This document shows positions 1 through 6,958 of a stretch of DNA of 38,975 nucleotides, one piece after another (the first letter of the stretch is position 1; each line of letters begins with the position of its first letter). Origin of the DNA: Bacteroidota bacterium (GTDB lineage: Bacteria; Bacteroidota; Ignavibacteria; Ignavibacteriales; Melioribacteraceae); contig JAKAMT010000009.1 of NCBI GenBank assembly GCA_021812705.1, forward strand, positions 1 through 38,975. The letters are read 5' to 3'. The notes under the pieces are model-generated. The model was given only the letters and a program-made list of their open reading frames with translations. It did no database searches and had not been told where the DNA came from. A program made the position numbers and the translations under genes.

Positions 1-551
1 GTAGGCGTTACGGAATAGAAGGAATTGTAAATTTTATCGCTGACGTTGTTAATTGCTCCGCCCGCGTTAACTTTTTTCCAGGTGTCGTTCCAACTGAACG
101 AACCCGAATTTTGGTAAATCTCTACGCTTGTTGTTCCCATTCCGAGAACCGCGCCGAGTGATACGGCCACATTTTTCACAAACGGAAGAGTATATTCAAT
201 AGTCAATCCGCCGAAGCTGCAATTATATTTAACTTCTTTGTTCAGACCGGCAACAACGCCGCTTGTTTTCTGAGAACCGGTAACGCCCATACCTCCTATC
301 CGCAGATTATCTATCATCATTATATATGCATATCCCCCGCCGCCGATTAATACCATTCCTGAAGTAGAAAGCTGGCCGATATTCATTGATTTAATTTGTG
401 TATTAACGGGATCCATATTAGGAAACGCGAAGGTGGGCGTTAATCCTGCGGCAGCGCCGAAGCGGGAGACCCAGCCCACATCCTCCCCTTCCTGAGCCAT
501 AATATTTTGAGAAGCTAAAGAGAGGATCAGAACGATTAGGATTTTTTTCAT
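1..551 (-). CDS. Exported hypothetical protein, 3' end beyond the window
   Basis: An open frame on the minus strand runs from ATG at 551 to the left edge without a stop, giving 183 codons. The protein begins MKKILIVLILSLASQNIMAQ, a typical signal peptide with probable cleavage after the Ala of MAQ. The rest is rich in Gly, Ser and aromatic residues with alternating hydrophobic stretches, as in small outer-membrane or surface beta proteins of this phylum. I do not recognise the family. There is no convincing SD upstream of the ATG, but the signal peptide fixes this start. The terminator of the upstream gene (688-729) separates it from the preceding transcription unit, so it probably has its own promoter in 552-687, where I see no clear consensus boxes. 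Confidence 0.75.
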   Translation of the reverse strand, partial: MKKILIVLILSLASQNIMAQEGEDVGWVSRFGAAAGLTPTFAFPNMDPVNTQIKSMNIGQLSTSGMVLIGGGGYAYIMMIDNLRIGGMGVTGSQKTSGVVAGLNKEVKYNCSFGGLTIEYTLPFVKNVAVSLGAVLGMGTTSVEIYQNSGSFSWNDTWKKVNAGGAINNVSDKIYNSFYSVTP

Positions 552-687
552 TTTAATTTTATCTGTTTTGTTAAATAAAATTAGCAATTCCGGGGACAAA
601 ATGGAAATCATAATTATGAAAGGGTATATTTGATTTATGATGGCGAGTAAGTTTTCTTCGACTATTCAACCAGATTGAATATCAGGT

Positions 688-729
688 AAAAAAAAGGAAG
701 CCGCTCTTACTATTATAAGGTCGGCTTCC
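688..729 (-). terminator. Rho-independent terminator after the T9SS-domain gene
   Basis: Read on the minus strand, GGAAGCCG (729-722) pairs with CGGCTTCC (703-696) in an 8-bp GC-rich stem with an 18-nt loop. It is followed immediately by eight T residues (695-688). It lies 16 nt beyond the stop codon of the gene ending at 746. Confidence 0.85.
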
Positions 730-745
730 ACTTAGAGCGATATAA

Positions 746-1264
746 CTATTTCAGCAATTGCATCTTCCTGGTTAATTGATAATTGCCCGCTATGAGTTTG
801 TAAACATAAGTTCCGCTTGAGAGTTTTAACGCATTGAACTCAACCTCGTAATTACCGGCTGGTTTATTCTCATTTACAAGTGAGGCAACCTCGCTTCCGA
901 GCATATCATAAACTTTTAAAGTCACAAAATTTGGTTCGGGTAATGAAAAGGAAATTCTTGTTGAAGGATTAAATGGATTCGGATAATTCTGTTCAAGTGA
1001 AAAGTTGGCCGGTATTAAGTTCTTTTCAGATGCCTCTTCCGATGCGATTTCTTTTTTCAATACTTCATTATTAGCGAGCGCAGATAGGGGTGGCGGAGTT
1101 GCTATTATATCAACAAACCATTCATTCGACATTTTAGTAACGCCACTCCCGTCAGTTACAGTACATCTCAATTTATAATCGCGTAAATCATAAGGATCAT
1201 GCGGCTTACTAAAAGTAGATGAGTTAGTACCAATTTGTACCCATGAATTGCTGGGTAACGCCAT
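746..1264 (-). CDS. C-terminal fragment of a T9SS-secreted protein (Ig-like tail plus type A sorting domain), frameshifted from the gene at 1290-2510
   Basis: The 172-residue frame starts inside a beta-sandwich domain (LRCTVTDGSGVTKMSNEWFV looks like the last strands of an Ig-like/PKD fold). It ends in a T9SS type A sorting domain: NYPNPFNPSTRISFSLPEP, then VTLKVYDMLG, then a final SGTYVYKLIAGNYQLTRKM. Such domains direct export through the type IX secretion system. It has no signal peptide of its own and no SD before the first ATG (1264). The frame stays open upstream of that ATG and encodes a DKNKDGDI stretch back to the poly-A run at 1300-1309. I therefore read it as the lost C-terminal half of the phospholipase-like gene directly upstream. 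Removing one A would give one 587-residue protein. A good terminator follows. Confidence 0.8.
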   Translation of the reverse strand: MALPSNSWVQIGTNSSTFSKPHDPYDLRDYKLRCTVTDGSGVTKMSNEWFVDIIATPPPLSALANNEVLKKEIASEEASEKNLIPANFSLEQNYPNPFNPSTRISFSLPEPNFVTLKVYDMLGSEVASLVNENKPAGNYEVEFNALKLSSGTYVYKLIAGNYQLTRKMQLLK

Positions 1265-1289
1265 TATAATAATATCACCATCTTTATTT

Positions 1290-2510
1290 TTATCCTTGAT
1301 TTTTTTTTTCTTTCTCTTTTTTTACACTTTCATAGGTTTGTAAGTAGCCAACTCCCTCTAAATACATTATTTCCCACTGATATGTGAATGGTTCTAGACC
1401 ATTGCCTAATTGAACATACCAGTTACCCGTACCGCCCTGGTATAACTCGGATGTTCCTGAGACATAAGCGTAAGTCAAGGGTACCGGCAAAAGGTCAGCT
1501 TCTTTTGCGAACCAATAAAGTAAACCAGCAATTGCTCTAATCCCATATACAAAAGCGTGCTCAGATGTGCCGGAAAGCCAGTGAACTGTTTTATTAGGCG
1601 GTCCATTAAATTCACTGTTCAAATGCTGAATCATTTCTGAAAGTCCAGGATATAGGATAAATGAATCATTGCTACCATTAATGTTGTTTCCATCAACATC
1701 ATCACTACTAAAGAAATTTGTTATTTGAGCTGTTGGATAAAATAAAGACTTCAACGGATATAATGAGTTTACTTCAATTAATGCTCCTTGGCTAATCGCA
1801 TTTTGATATGTCCACTGATTATATATTGATGGATTGTTCATCCAATCTTCATAACCGTCCGAAATTGGGTGAGGATCATTATGTGTATGAGCTGGTGAAG
1901 TCATATCTCCAAGGAGATGACATATTCTTCCAAGTATTTCCCATACTATTTTATTCCGAAATTCTAAAGAAGCGGTGTGCCAACGATTGCGGGGAACAAA
2001 CTGTCCGATACTGTTATAATACCCTTTATAATAGATAATGCCATCTTTGTAGAACTGGATTATATTTGGTGGGGCATCGTATGCTTCTATAATTTGATTT
2101 GCTGGGTAAGGGACTCTTAATTCATAACCACCGTAAATATATTTTATTGCTTTTTGATATGCATTTGAATAACTGTTGATTTCAAAATCAAATCTTCCAT
2201 AATCTCCTAAATCTGGATCCCAGAAATGAGTGTTGGTTACTAACCATCCAAAAATACCATATCCTTCATTTGTTGCGTCGCTATGATCTTCCTGATAAGC
2301 ACCAATCACAATTTTACCCCCAGGATTAAATTGTCCATTTCCTTCCTCATTATAACCGACATGATCTTTCATTTCTCGAATGTCTTGACCAACATATTGC
2401 TTTAACAATTTATAGGCCTCGCGTACCATATGTTGATGAACTCCCTCGCCATGTCCATAAACTATTTGAGATGAGATAAATAATAATATAAGTCCAATTA
2501 TTTTTTTCAT
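1290..2510 (-). CDS. Zinc-dependent phospholipase C-like secreted protein (N-terminal part of a frameshifted gene)
   Basis: The protein has 406 residues, starting with a signal peptide (MKKIIGLILLFISSQIVYG) followed at once by HGEGVHQHMVREAY. That N-terminal histidine, together with the later GRICHLLGDMTSPAHTHND (an HxxxD motif followed by PAH) and SEHAFVYGIRAIAGLLYWF, matches the all-helical zinc-dependent phospholipase C/S1-P1 nuclease fold, in which His and Asp residues bind three zinc ions. The family assignment is from motif recognition; the substrate (phospholipid or other phosphodiester) cannot be told. From about residue 345 a second, beta-rich Ig-like domain begins (YVSGTSELYQGGTGNWYVQL). 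It stops abruptly in a lysine-rich tail encoded by A-runs and a TAA at 1290. The missing half of that domain and a T9SS sorting signal lie in the next frame at 746-1264. It is followed upstream, 11 nt away, by a lipoprotein gene, so the two are probably cotranscribed. Confidence 0.8.
   Translation of the reverse strand: MKKIIGLILLFISSQIVYGHGEGVHQHMVREAYKLLKQYVGQDIREMKDHVGYNEEGNGQFNPGGKIVIGAYQEDHSDATNEGYGIFGWLVTNTHFWDPDLGDYGRFDFEINSYSNAYQKAIKYIYGGYELRVPYPANQIIEAYDAPPNIIQFYKDGIIYYKGYYNSIGQFVPRNRWHTASLEFRNKIVWEILGRICHLLGDMTSPAHTHNDPHPISDGYEDWMNNPSIYNQWTYQNAISQGALIEVNSLYPLKSLFYPTAQITNFFSSDDVDGNNINGSNDSFILYPGLSEMIQHLNSEFNGPPNKTVHWLSGTSEHAFVYGIRAIAGLLYWFAKEADLLPVPLTYAYVSGTSELYQGGTGNWYVQLGNGLEPFTYQWEIMYLEGVGYLQTYESVKKEKEKKNQG
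1300..1323 (-). other. Poly-A frameshift site (A10 and A7 runs) between two halves of one gene
   Basis: On the coding (minus) strand there is an A7 run (1323-1317), then GAGAAAG, then an A10 run (1309-1300). The upstream frame reads through to TAA at 1292-1290. The downstream frame is closed by a TAA just before the A7 run and open after it. Any frame change must therefore fall in this roughly 35-nt overlap. Loss of one A (or gain of two) joins the frames exactly: 2510 to 746 becomes 588 codons. Transcriptional slippage, phase variation, a real mutation or a homopolymer sequencing error would all look like this. Confidence 0.8.
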
Positions 2511-2521
2511 TTCAATTCCCC

Positions 2522-3010
2522 TTAATTGATTTTAATAATTGTAGTGCCTGGATTTAATAAACCATAAGCTGAACCAATAACCACGCCTGCTAAAACTGAA
2601 TATATTAGAAGATACAAACGACCAATCCCGCCCGAGCTGCCGCTAGATATTAATTGACCAGCAAGTAGACCTGTTCCACTACCAATCCATAATCCTGACA
2701 GAAAACCGTCAAATGCGCCTTTGCTACTATCAGTAAAACTAAGTGTAATTATTTCATTTGTGCTAATAATCGTAGTCATATTAGATTTAATGTCAATGAA
2801 CTTTGTTGAATCTGCCGACATGATTAATTTTTTAATACTATACTTCTGTCCTCCTGTCACTTCAAGAATTAAATCATCCTTATTCTCGCATAACTTATTT
2901 ATTCTATCGTAAAATTCAGATTCCTGTTCATTACTATATTTAGAAAGATTATGTGAACAGCCAGTAATTAATAATGATGATATTAAAATTGATCCAATTA
3001 TTCTTTTCAT
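2522..3010 (-). CDS. Small lipoprotein with glycine-rich membrane segments
   Basis: I start this at ATG 3010, not at the upstream in-frame ATG (3052), because GAGGT lies 5 nt ahead and the product then begins with a lipoprotein signal (MKRIIGSILISSLLITGCSH; lipobox LITGC, lipidated Cys at residue 18). The 162-residue protein has a polar middle part and a C-terminal half with two glycine-rich hydrophobic segments (around FLSGLWIGSGTGLLAG and YSVLAGVVIGSAYGLL) resembling glycine-zipper membrane hairpins. I do not recognise a named family. It probably sits in the outer or inner membrane. It ends 11 nt before the phospholipase-like gene and is likely the first gene of that operon. Confidence 0.7.
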   Translation of the reverse strand: MKRIIGSILISSLLITGCSHNLSKYSNEQESEFYDRINKLCENKDDLILEVTGGQKYSIKKLIMSADSTKFIDIKSNMTTIISTNEIITLSFTDSSKGAFDGFLSGLWIGSGTGLLAGQLISSGSSGGIGRLYLLIYSVLAGVVIGSAYGLLNPGTTIIKIN

Positions 3011-3390
3011 TTTTACCTCAAATTTTATTTTAGTATTTGCATTAAACTTCACTATGTAAACCCAACAAAATGTTTAGATAGTAATAGTTCACGCTTTATA
3101 AGATGGAAGAGAAAATCAGGAATACAGAAGAAAGTATCAATACCTCGACAAGCTTGCGATGTAAAAAGTATTTCGAAAAGCTCAGTAAAAGAAAACCAGA
3201 TATTCAAAAAATGGAAGGGAAGAAAGGTCATGTATCCCCCTAAATTCTACATATCAATTTCAATTACAACTTATCGATTATAGAGTTCCGTGTCAAGATA
3301 AATTATATGGTACAACTGTTTCGGTGAAATAAAATTAAATCAGCCCCAAAATTATATCGATATTATATATTGAATTGAGATAAGCGGCGA
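3011..3390. other. Intergenic stretch with no supported gene
   Basis: This stretch, with the hairpin after it, separates the lipoprotein operon from the end of the dcw operon. It holds short unsupported frames (46 codons at 3103-3243 plus; 59 codons at 3052-3231 minus). It also holds two similar short motifs, TCGACAAGCTTGCG near 3147 and TCGAAAAGCTCAG near 3174. These look like variants of a common intergenic TCGACAAGCTCAG motif (from memory, not checked). The promoter of the lipoprotein operon should lie here, but I cannot place it. Confidence 0.5.
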
Positions 3391-3455
3391 GAAAAATAGA
3401 CCGCACTGGTTTTCAGTTCTATGTTTACCACAACAAGGCGAAAACCAATACGGTC
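3391..3455 (-). terminator. Candidate terminator hairpin at the end of the dcw operon
   Basis: On the minus strand GACCG-TAT-TGGTTTTC (3455-3440) pairs with GAAAACCA-GTG-CGGTC (3414-3399). This gives 8-bp and 5-bp stems around a 3x3 internal loop, with a 25-nt terminal loop. TATTTTTC follows (3398-3391). The loop is long and the U-tract is interrupted by one A, so termination is plausible rather than certain. It lies 26 nt beyond the microprotein stop. Confidence 0.5.
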
Positions 3456-3481
3456 TGTGAAGAAAAGAAAAAACTGCGCTC

Positions 3482-3571
3482 CTATTTGAAAGTCCTGAGT
3501 ATTTTAATTGCCTTATGTGAAAAGAGAATCACAAAAAGGAACATTGCGCATAATAAGAGCAAACCATTCAT
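3482..3571 (-). CDS. 29-residue single-pass membrane microprotein downstream of ftsZ
   Basis: A short frame starts at ATG 3571 with a near-perfect SD (TAAGGAGGT, 3584-3576) placed 3-5 nt ahead of the start. It stops with TAG at 3482. The product begins MNGLLLLCAMFLFVILFSH, a 16-residue hydrophobic stretch that can span a membrane, and ends in a short basic tail (KAIKILRTFK), which favours the C-terminus facing the cytoplasm. It starts 34 nt after the ftsZ stop, on the same strand, before any terminator, so it should be on the dcw transcript. I know no family it belongs to. The strength and spacing of the SD are the main reasons for calling it a gene; at this length chance cannot be excluded. 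Confidence 0.55.
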   Translation of the reverse strand: MNGLLLLCAMFLFVILFSHKAIKILRTFK

Positions 3572-3605
3572 AATACCTCCTTACGAATATTTCGCCCTGC
3601 TTTTT

Positions 3606-4898
3606 TTAATCCATAATTTTTCTTAGGAACGAAGAACTGTCCTCTTCATCCCTTGTTTTGTTTGAGTAATAGTCGTTCTCTGAATAATCGTTGTGCTCGG
3701 TTTTAAATCCTGCTTCTATTGTTCCCTGCTCGAACAGATCGAATGTTGTGGTCTTCATTCTTTTAATAGTCGGAACCGTTAGATCTGCATTGTTATCTAG
3801 ATTGAACTCGCCTTTTTTAATTGAGAAGCCGGAGTAGTTTGCAACTTTTTTCTCCTGCTGTTTTCTTTCAGCTTTTTCCGTTTTCAGATTGCTGATCGGG
3901 TTGGCGCTTGCTTTAGTTTCAAATCCGGTCGCAATAACTGTATAAGAAACATATTCATTCATTTGATCTTTGATTACCGTGCCGAAGATTACATTCGCTT
4001 CTTCACCTGCCGCTTCGAAGATCACATTGTTGCCGGCTTCAACTTCCTGCATAGTCATATTGGTTGGACCGGTAACATTGAGAAGAATATTTTTTGCACC
4101 TTTGATAGAAACACCTTCGAGCAGAGGCGATGAGATTGCTTTCTGCGCCGCTTCAACAGAGCGGTTTTCTCCGCTTGCAATTCCGCATCCCATCAATGCC
4201 TGTCCGCTGTCTCTCATTACAGTGCGCACATCGGCAAAGTCGACATTAATAATACCTTTAACTGTAATAATATCGGCGATACCTCTCGTTGCCTCGTACA
4301 AAATTTCATTCGGCTTGTTGAATGCGGCTTTAGCTGCCGTGGCAGTATCTATAATGCTCAGGATTCTTCCGTTAGGAATCACAATCAAACTGTCGACGTA
4401 TTGTTTCAGGTCGGCAATTCCTTCATCGGCATTTTTCATTCTTTGTTTGCCTTCCCATCCGAACGGTTTTGTAACGATACCTATAACAAGCGCGCCGAGA
4501 CTTTTAGCGATTGATGCAACTATTGGAGCCGCGCCTGTTCCGGTTCCGCCGCCCATTCCGGATGTAACGAACACCATATCGGCACCTTCGAGGTGGCGTG
4601 TGATTTTTTCTCTGTCTTCTTCTGCAGATTTTCTTCCAACGTTAGGATCTGCTCCGGCACCGAGCCCGCGCGTAACATTTGTCCCGATCTGAATTTTTTG
4701 AGTGGCTGAGCTTTCTTCAAGAACCTGAGCGTCTGTGTTGACCGCAATAAATTCAACGCCGGTTAATCCGCGTTCTATCATGCTGTCGATTGCATTACAT
4801 CCTCCCCCGCCGACACCTACTACTTTAATCTGTGCGGACATAGGGCGCTGGGTTTCCAGAGTGATAAAGCGCGGACGTTTTTCTGAACTAGTTGACAT
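3606..4898 (-). CDS. ftsZ: Cell division protein FtsZ
   Basis: Tubulin-like GTPase that polymerises into the Z ring at mid-cell and recruits the division machinery. At 430 residues, it has the N-terminal nucleotide-binding glycines (VVGVGGGGCNAIDSM, residues 27-40), NTDAQVL, and the tubulin signature GMGGGTGTGAAPIVA (114-128). The synergy loop (NVDFADVRTVM) supplies the catalytic Asp to the next subunit. A variable linker follows the core, and the C-terminal peptide SSSFLRKIMD corresponds to the conserved tail that binds FtsA and other partners. The start is set by AAGGAGG 5 nt upstream of ATG 4898. It lies 26 nt after ftsA and is the last canonical gene of the operon. The strong SD fits the high FtsZ demand compared with its weakly initiated neighbours. 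Confidence 0.98.
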   Translation of the reverse strand: MSTSSEKRPRFITLETQRPMSAQIKVVGVGGGGCNAIDSMIERGLTGVEFIAVNTDAQVLEESSATQKIQIGTNVTRGLGAGADPNVGRKSAEEDREKITRHLEGADMVFVTSGMGGGTGTGAAPIVASIAKSLGALVIGIVTKPFGWEGKQRMKNADEGIADLKQYVDSLIVIPNGRILSIIDTATAAKAAFNKPNEILYEATRGIADIITVKGIINVDFADVRTVMRDSGQALMGCGIASGENRSVEAAQKAISSPLLEGVSIKGAKNILLNVTGPTNMTMQEVEAGNNVIFEAAGEEANVIFGTVIKDQMNEYVSYTVIATGFETKASANPISNLKTEKAERKQQEKKVANYSGFSIKKGEFNLDNNADLTVPTIKRMKTTTFDLFEQGTIEAGFKTEHNDYSENDYYSNKTRDEEDSSSFLRKIMD

Positions 4899-4924
4899 GA
4901 TTCCTCCTTGTTGTGGTATTTGAT

Positions 4925-6166
4925 TTATAGTTTATCAAAGAATTCTTGTATCTTTTTAAAAGTTTTGCCGAGATTTAATTTTCTCTCGCTTCCGGTTGTT
5001 TTTACTGTTGTAAAATTTTCCGATTTGCTTCCTGGAATTCCCCGCAATAATCCTGCTACGGTCGCAAATTCCGGACTTTCAACTTCGCTCGAGAGGCCTG
5101 ATCCGAGATCGAGCGGAACGCCGATTCTAGCCGGCATTCCAAATACTTCTTCCGCTAATTCAGTGCATCCTCTTAGAAGGGATCCGCCGCCAGTAAGAAC
5201 TACGCCGGCTTTGATCTTATTTTTAAATCCCGAATGGCGCAGTTCGTTATCGATGATCGAGAAGAGTTCGCGCATTCTTACGCTTATGATTTGGGTGAGA
5301 AGTGAAAGCGGAATCTTCACATTTCCTCTTCCTCCAACTCCCTTGATGTAAATTTCTTCTTCCCGGATTATTGCGTGCTCAGTCGCGTAACCGTGTTCTC
5401 TCTTTAATGTTTCGGCGTCGGCTGTTACAATTCCCAGCGTTTCCCTGATATCATTAGTAACCTGATTGCCTGCTACGCCGACCACTTTTGTATGTTTTAT
5501 TGATCTTCTGTGATAGATTGCTATATCCGTTGTGCCGCCTCCTATATCGATAAGAAGAACGCCCAGATCTTTTTCATTTTCTTCCAGAACGGCAAAACTC
5601 GATGCGATGGGCTGCAGCACATAATCTTTTACGAAGAATCCTGCGCGCTCCACGGATTTTTTAATATTCTGTATTGCCGGGATGGAAGCGAGCACCACAT
5701 GATTAACCGCTTCAAGACGTGAGCCGCACATTCCAATCGGATCTTCTATTCCGCCCTGATGATCAACAGAATATTCTTCCGGAATTATGTGAAGTATCTG
5801 CCGGTCGGATGGAATTCTGATTGTCTGCACATCCGCGCGGAGTCTGTCCAGGTCCATCTGGTTAATCTCTTTTTCAGGATTGCTGATTGTAACATAATTT
5901 CTGTGGCGGAGGCTTGTTATATGCTCGCCTGCCACGCCTACATTCACTTCTTTGATTTGTAGGCCCGCTCTGTTGCTGGCGATGTTCATCGCTTCTGTAA
6001 TCGCATCGGCGGTTTTAGAAATGTTTGCAACCAGACCGCGCGTTAAACCTTCCGAGGGGGCTACACCGAATCCTAAAATGTTCAGACTATTTTCCGCTTG
6101 CTCCGCTATTACGGCGCACACTTTTGTGGTGCCTAGATCGAGTCCCGCTATTATATTTTTCTTCAT
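4925..6166 (-). CDS. ftsA: Cell division protein FtsA
   Basis: Actin-like ATPase that tethers FtsZ to the cytoplasmic membrane. The 413-residue protein opens with IAGLDLGTTKVCAVIAE (phosphate 1 loop) and has the second phosphate loop DIGGGTTDIAIY, the adenosine motif VLTGGGSLLRG, and a C-terminal amphipathic stretch (LGKTFKKIQEFFDKL) suited to membrane binding. The start codon overlaps the ftsQ stop in an ATGA junction (6163-6166), so translation is probably coupled. No strong SD is visible, in contrast to ftsZ just downstream. Confidence 0.97.
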   Translation of the reverse strand: MKKNIIAGLDLGTTKVCAVIAEQAENSLNILGFGVAPSEGLTRGLVANISKTADAITEAMNIASNRAGLQIKEVNVGVAGEHITSLRHRNYVTISNPEKEINQMDLDRLRADVQTIRIPSDRQILHIIPEEYSVDHQGGIEDPIGMCGSRLEAVNHVVLASIPAIQNIKKSVERAGFFVKDYVLQPIASSFAVLEENEKDLGVLLIDIGGGTTDIAIYHRRSIKHTKVVGVAGNQVTNDIRETLGIVTADAETLKREHGYATEHAIIREEEIYIKGVGGRGNVKIPLSLLTQIISVRMRELFSIIDNELRHSGFKNKIKAGVVLTGGGSLLRGCTELAEEVFGMPARIGVPLDLGSGLSSEVESPEFATVAGLLRGIPGSKSENFTTVKTTGSERKLNLGKTFKKIQEFFDKL

Positions 6167-6957
6167 GACCGTTTTTGTCCCGCATCTAAATTTTTAACTT
6201 GTCCACTAGTCGAATCGGCAATTCCCAGAAATACATGCCCGCCATAACGCAAGTCGACGTAATTCAAATATTTATTTATCTCTTTCCCTTTGATAGATTC
6301 CCACAGATTATTGAAGTAGATAATTTTTTTAATCTCATTTCCGCGGCCTATCATTACCGGATAGTCCGTTGATGAAAGATAGACCAGAATATCACCGCCG
6401 TTCTGAAGATCTATTGAGGAAAAGTTTTTTTCCAATTCAGGATTTACGAAACGAACTGCTGAAATAATTTTCGAGGCGGTTAGAATGTCCTGATTTTTTC
6501 TCTGTGAAGAGAAAACTTTGGGCTGGGAGCCGAAGAATACATTTGACAGAACCGGGTAGTCGACAACTTTAGTGCCGTCGATCAAGGGCAAAAGCTGAAG
6601 CTGTTCTGTGAGAACGTATTGAACGCTGTCAATAATTACGATTGAATCAAATACTTTTTCTGTAATTTTTACCAGAACTTTTCCGGCGCCGTCAAATCTT
6701 ACATCTGCACGGTTCACATAAGGATGTTTCTCGATTCTGTCTTTAATCATCTGAATCGGAAGATTTTCATAGACGTTTTTATCTTCAAGATTGGCATAGT
6801 TCAAATACTGCTGAGCTGTAAGATGCAGTTCTCCTTCAACGGTTATAGATTTAATCTTCTCCGCGTTTCCGGCTTTAATTCCGATTGAGAGATAGCCGAT
6901 GCCGCCGACGGCGATTATCAGAAAGATTACGCTTAATATTTTGCCCAGATTCTTCAC
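6163..6957 (-). CDS. ftsQ: Cell division protein FtsQ/DivIB
   Basis: Bitopic division protein linking cytoplasmic and periplasmic parts of the divisome. In 264 residues there is a short cytoplasmic N-terminus, one membrane span (about residues 9-27), then a POTRA domain (starting IKSITVEGELHLTAQQYLNY and running to about residue 110) and a beta domain. Sequence conservation in this family is low; the call rests on topology, the POTRA pattern and position between murC and ftsA. The start is a GTG at 6957, one base after the murC stop (TAGAGTG). It overlaps ftsA by 4 nt. Confidence 0.9.
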   Translation of the reverse strand: MKNLGKILSVIFLIIAVGGIGYLSIGIKAGNAEKIKSITVEGELHLTAQQYLNYANLEDKNVYENLPIQMIKDRIEKHPYVNRADVRFDGAGKVLVKITEKVFDSIVIIDSVQYVLTEQLQLLPLIDGTKVVDYPVLSNVFFGSQPKVFSSQRKNQDILTASKIISAVRFVNPELEKNFSSIDLQNGGDILVYLSSTDYPVMIGRGNEIKKIIYFNNLWESIKGKEINKYLNYVDLRYGGHVFLGIADSTSGQVKNLDAGQKRS

Positions 6958-6958
6958 T

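Noticed and set aside
3052-3231. 59-codon frame on the minus strand with GGGGG shortly before the ATG
   Set aside because: Product is Phe/Leu-rich without pattern and looks like the complement of a purine-rich stretch; the G-run match to an SD is probably chance.
3103-3243. 46-codon frame on the plus strand
   Set aside because: No SD, lysine-rich composition from A-rich DNA, no recognisable pattern, overlapping the above frame.
3970-4692. Long 240-codon plus-strand frame opposite ftsZ
   Set aside because: Antisense shadow of the strongly conserved ftsZ; composition is Pro/Ser/Ala-rich as expected from complementary codons.
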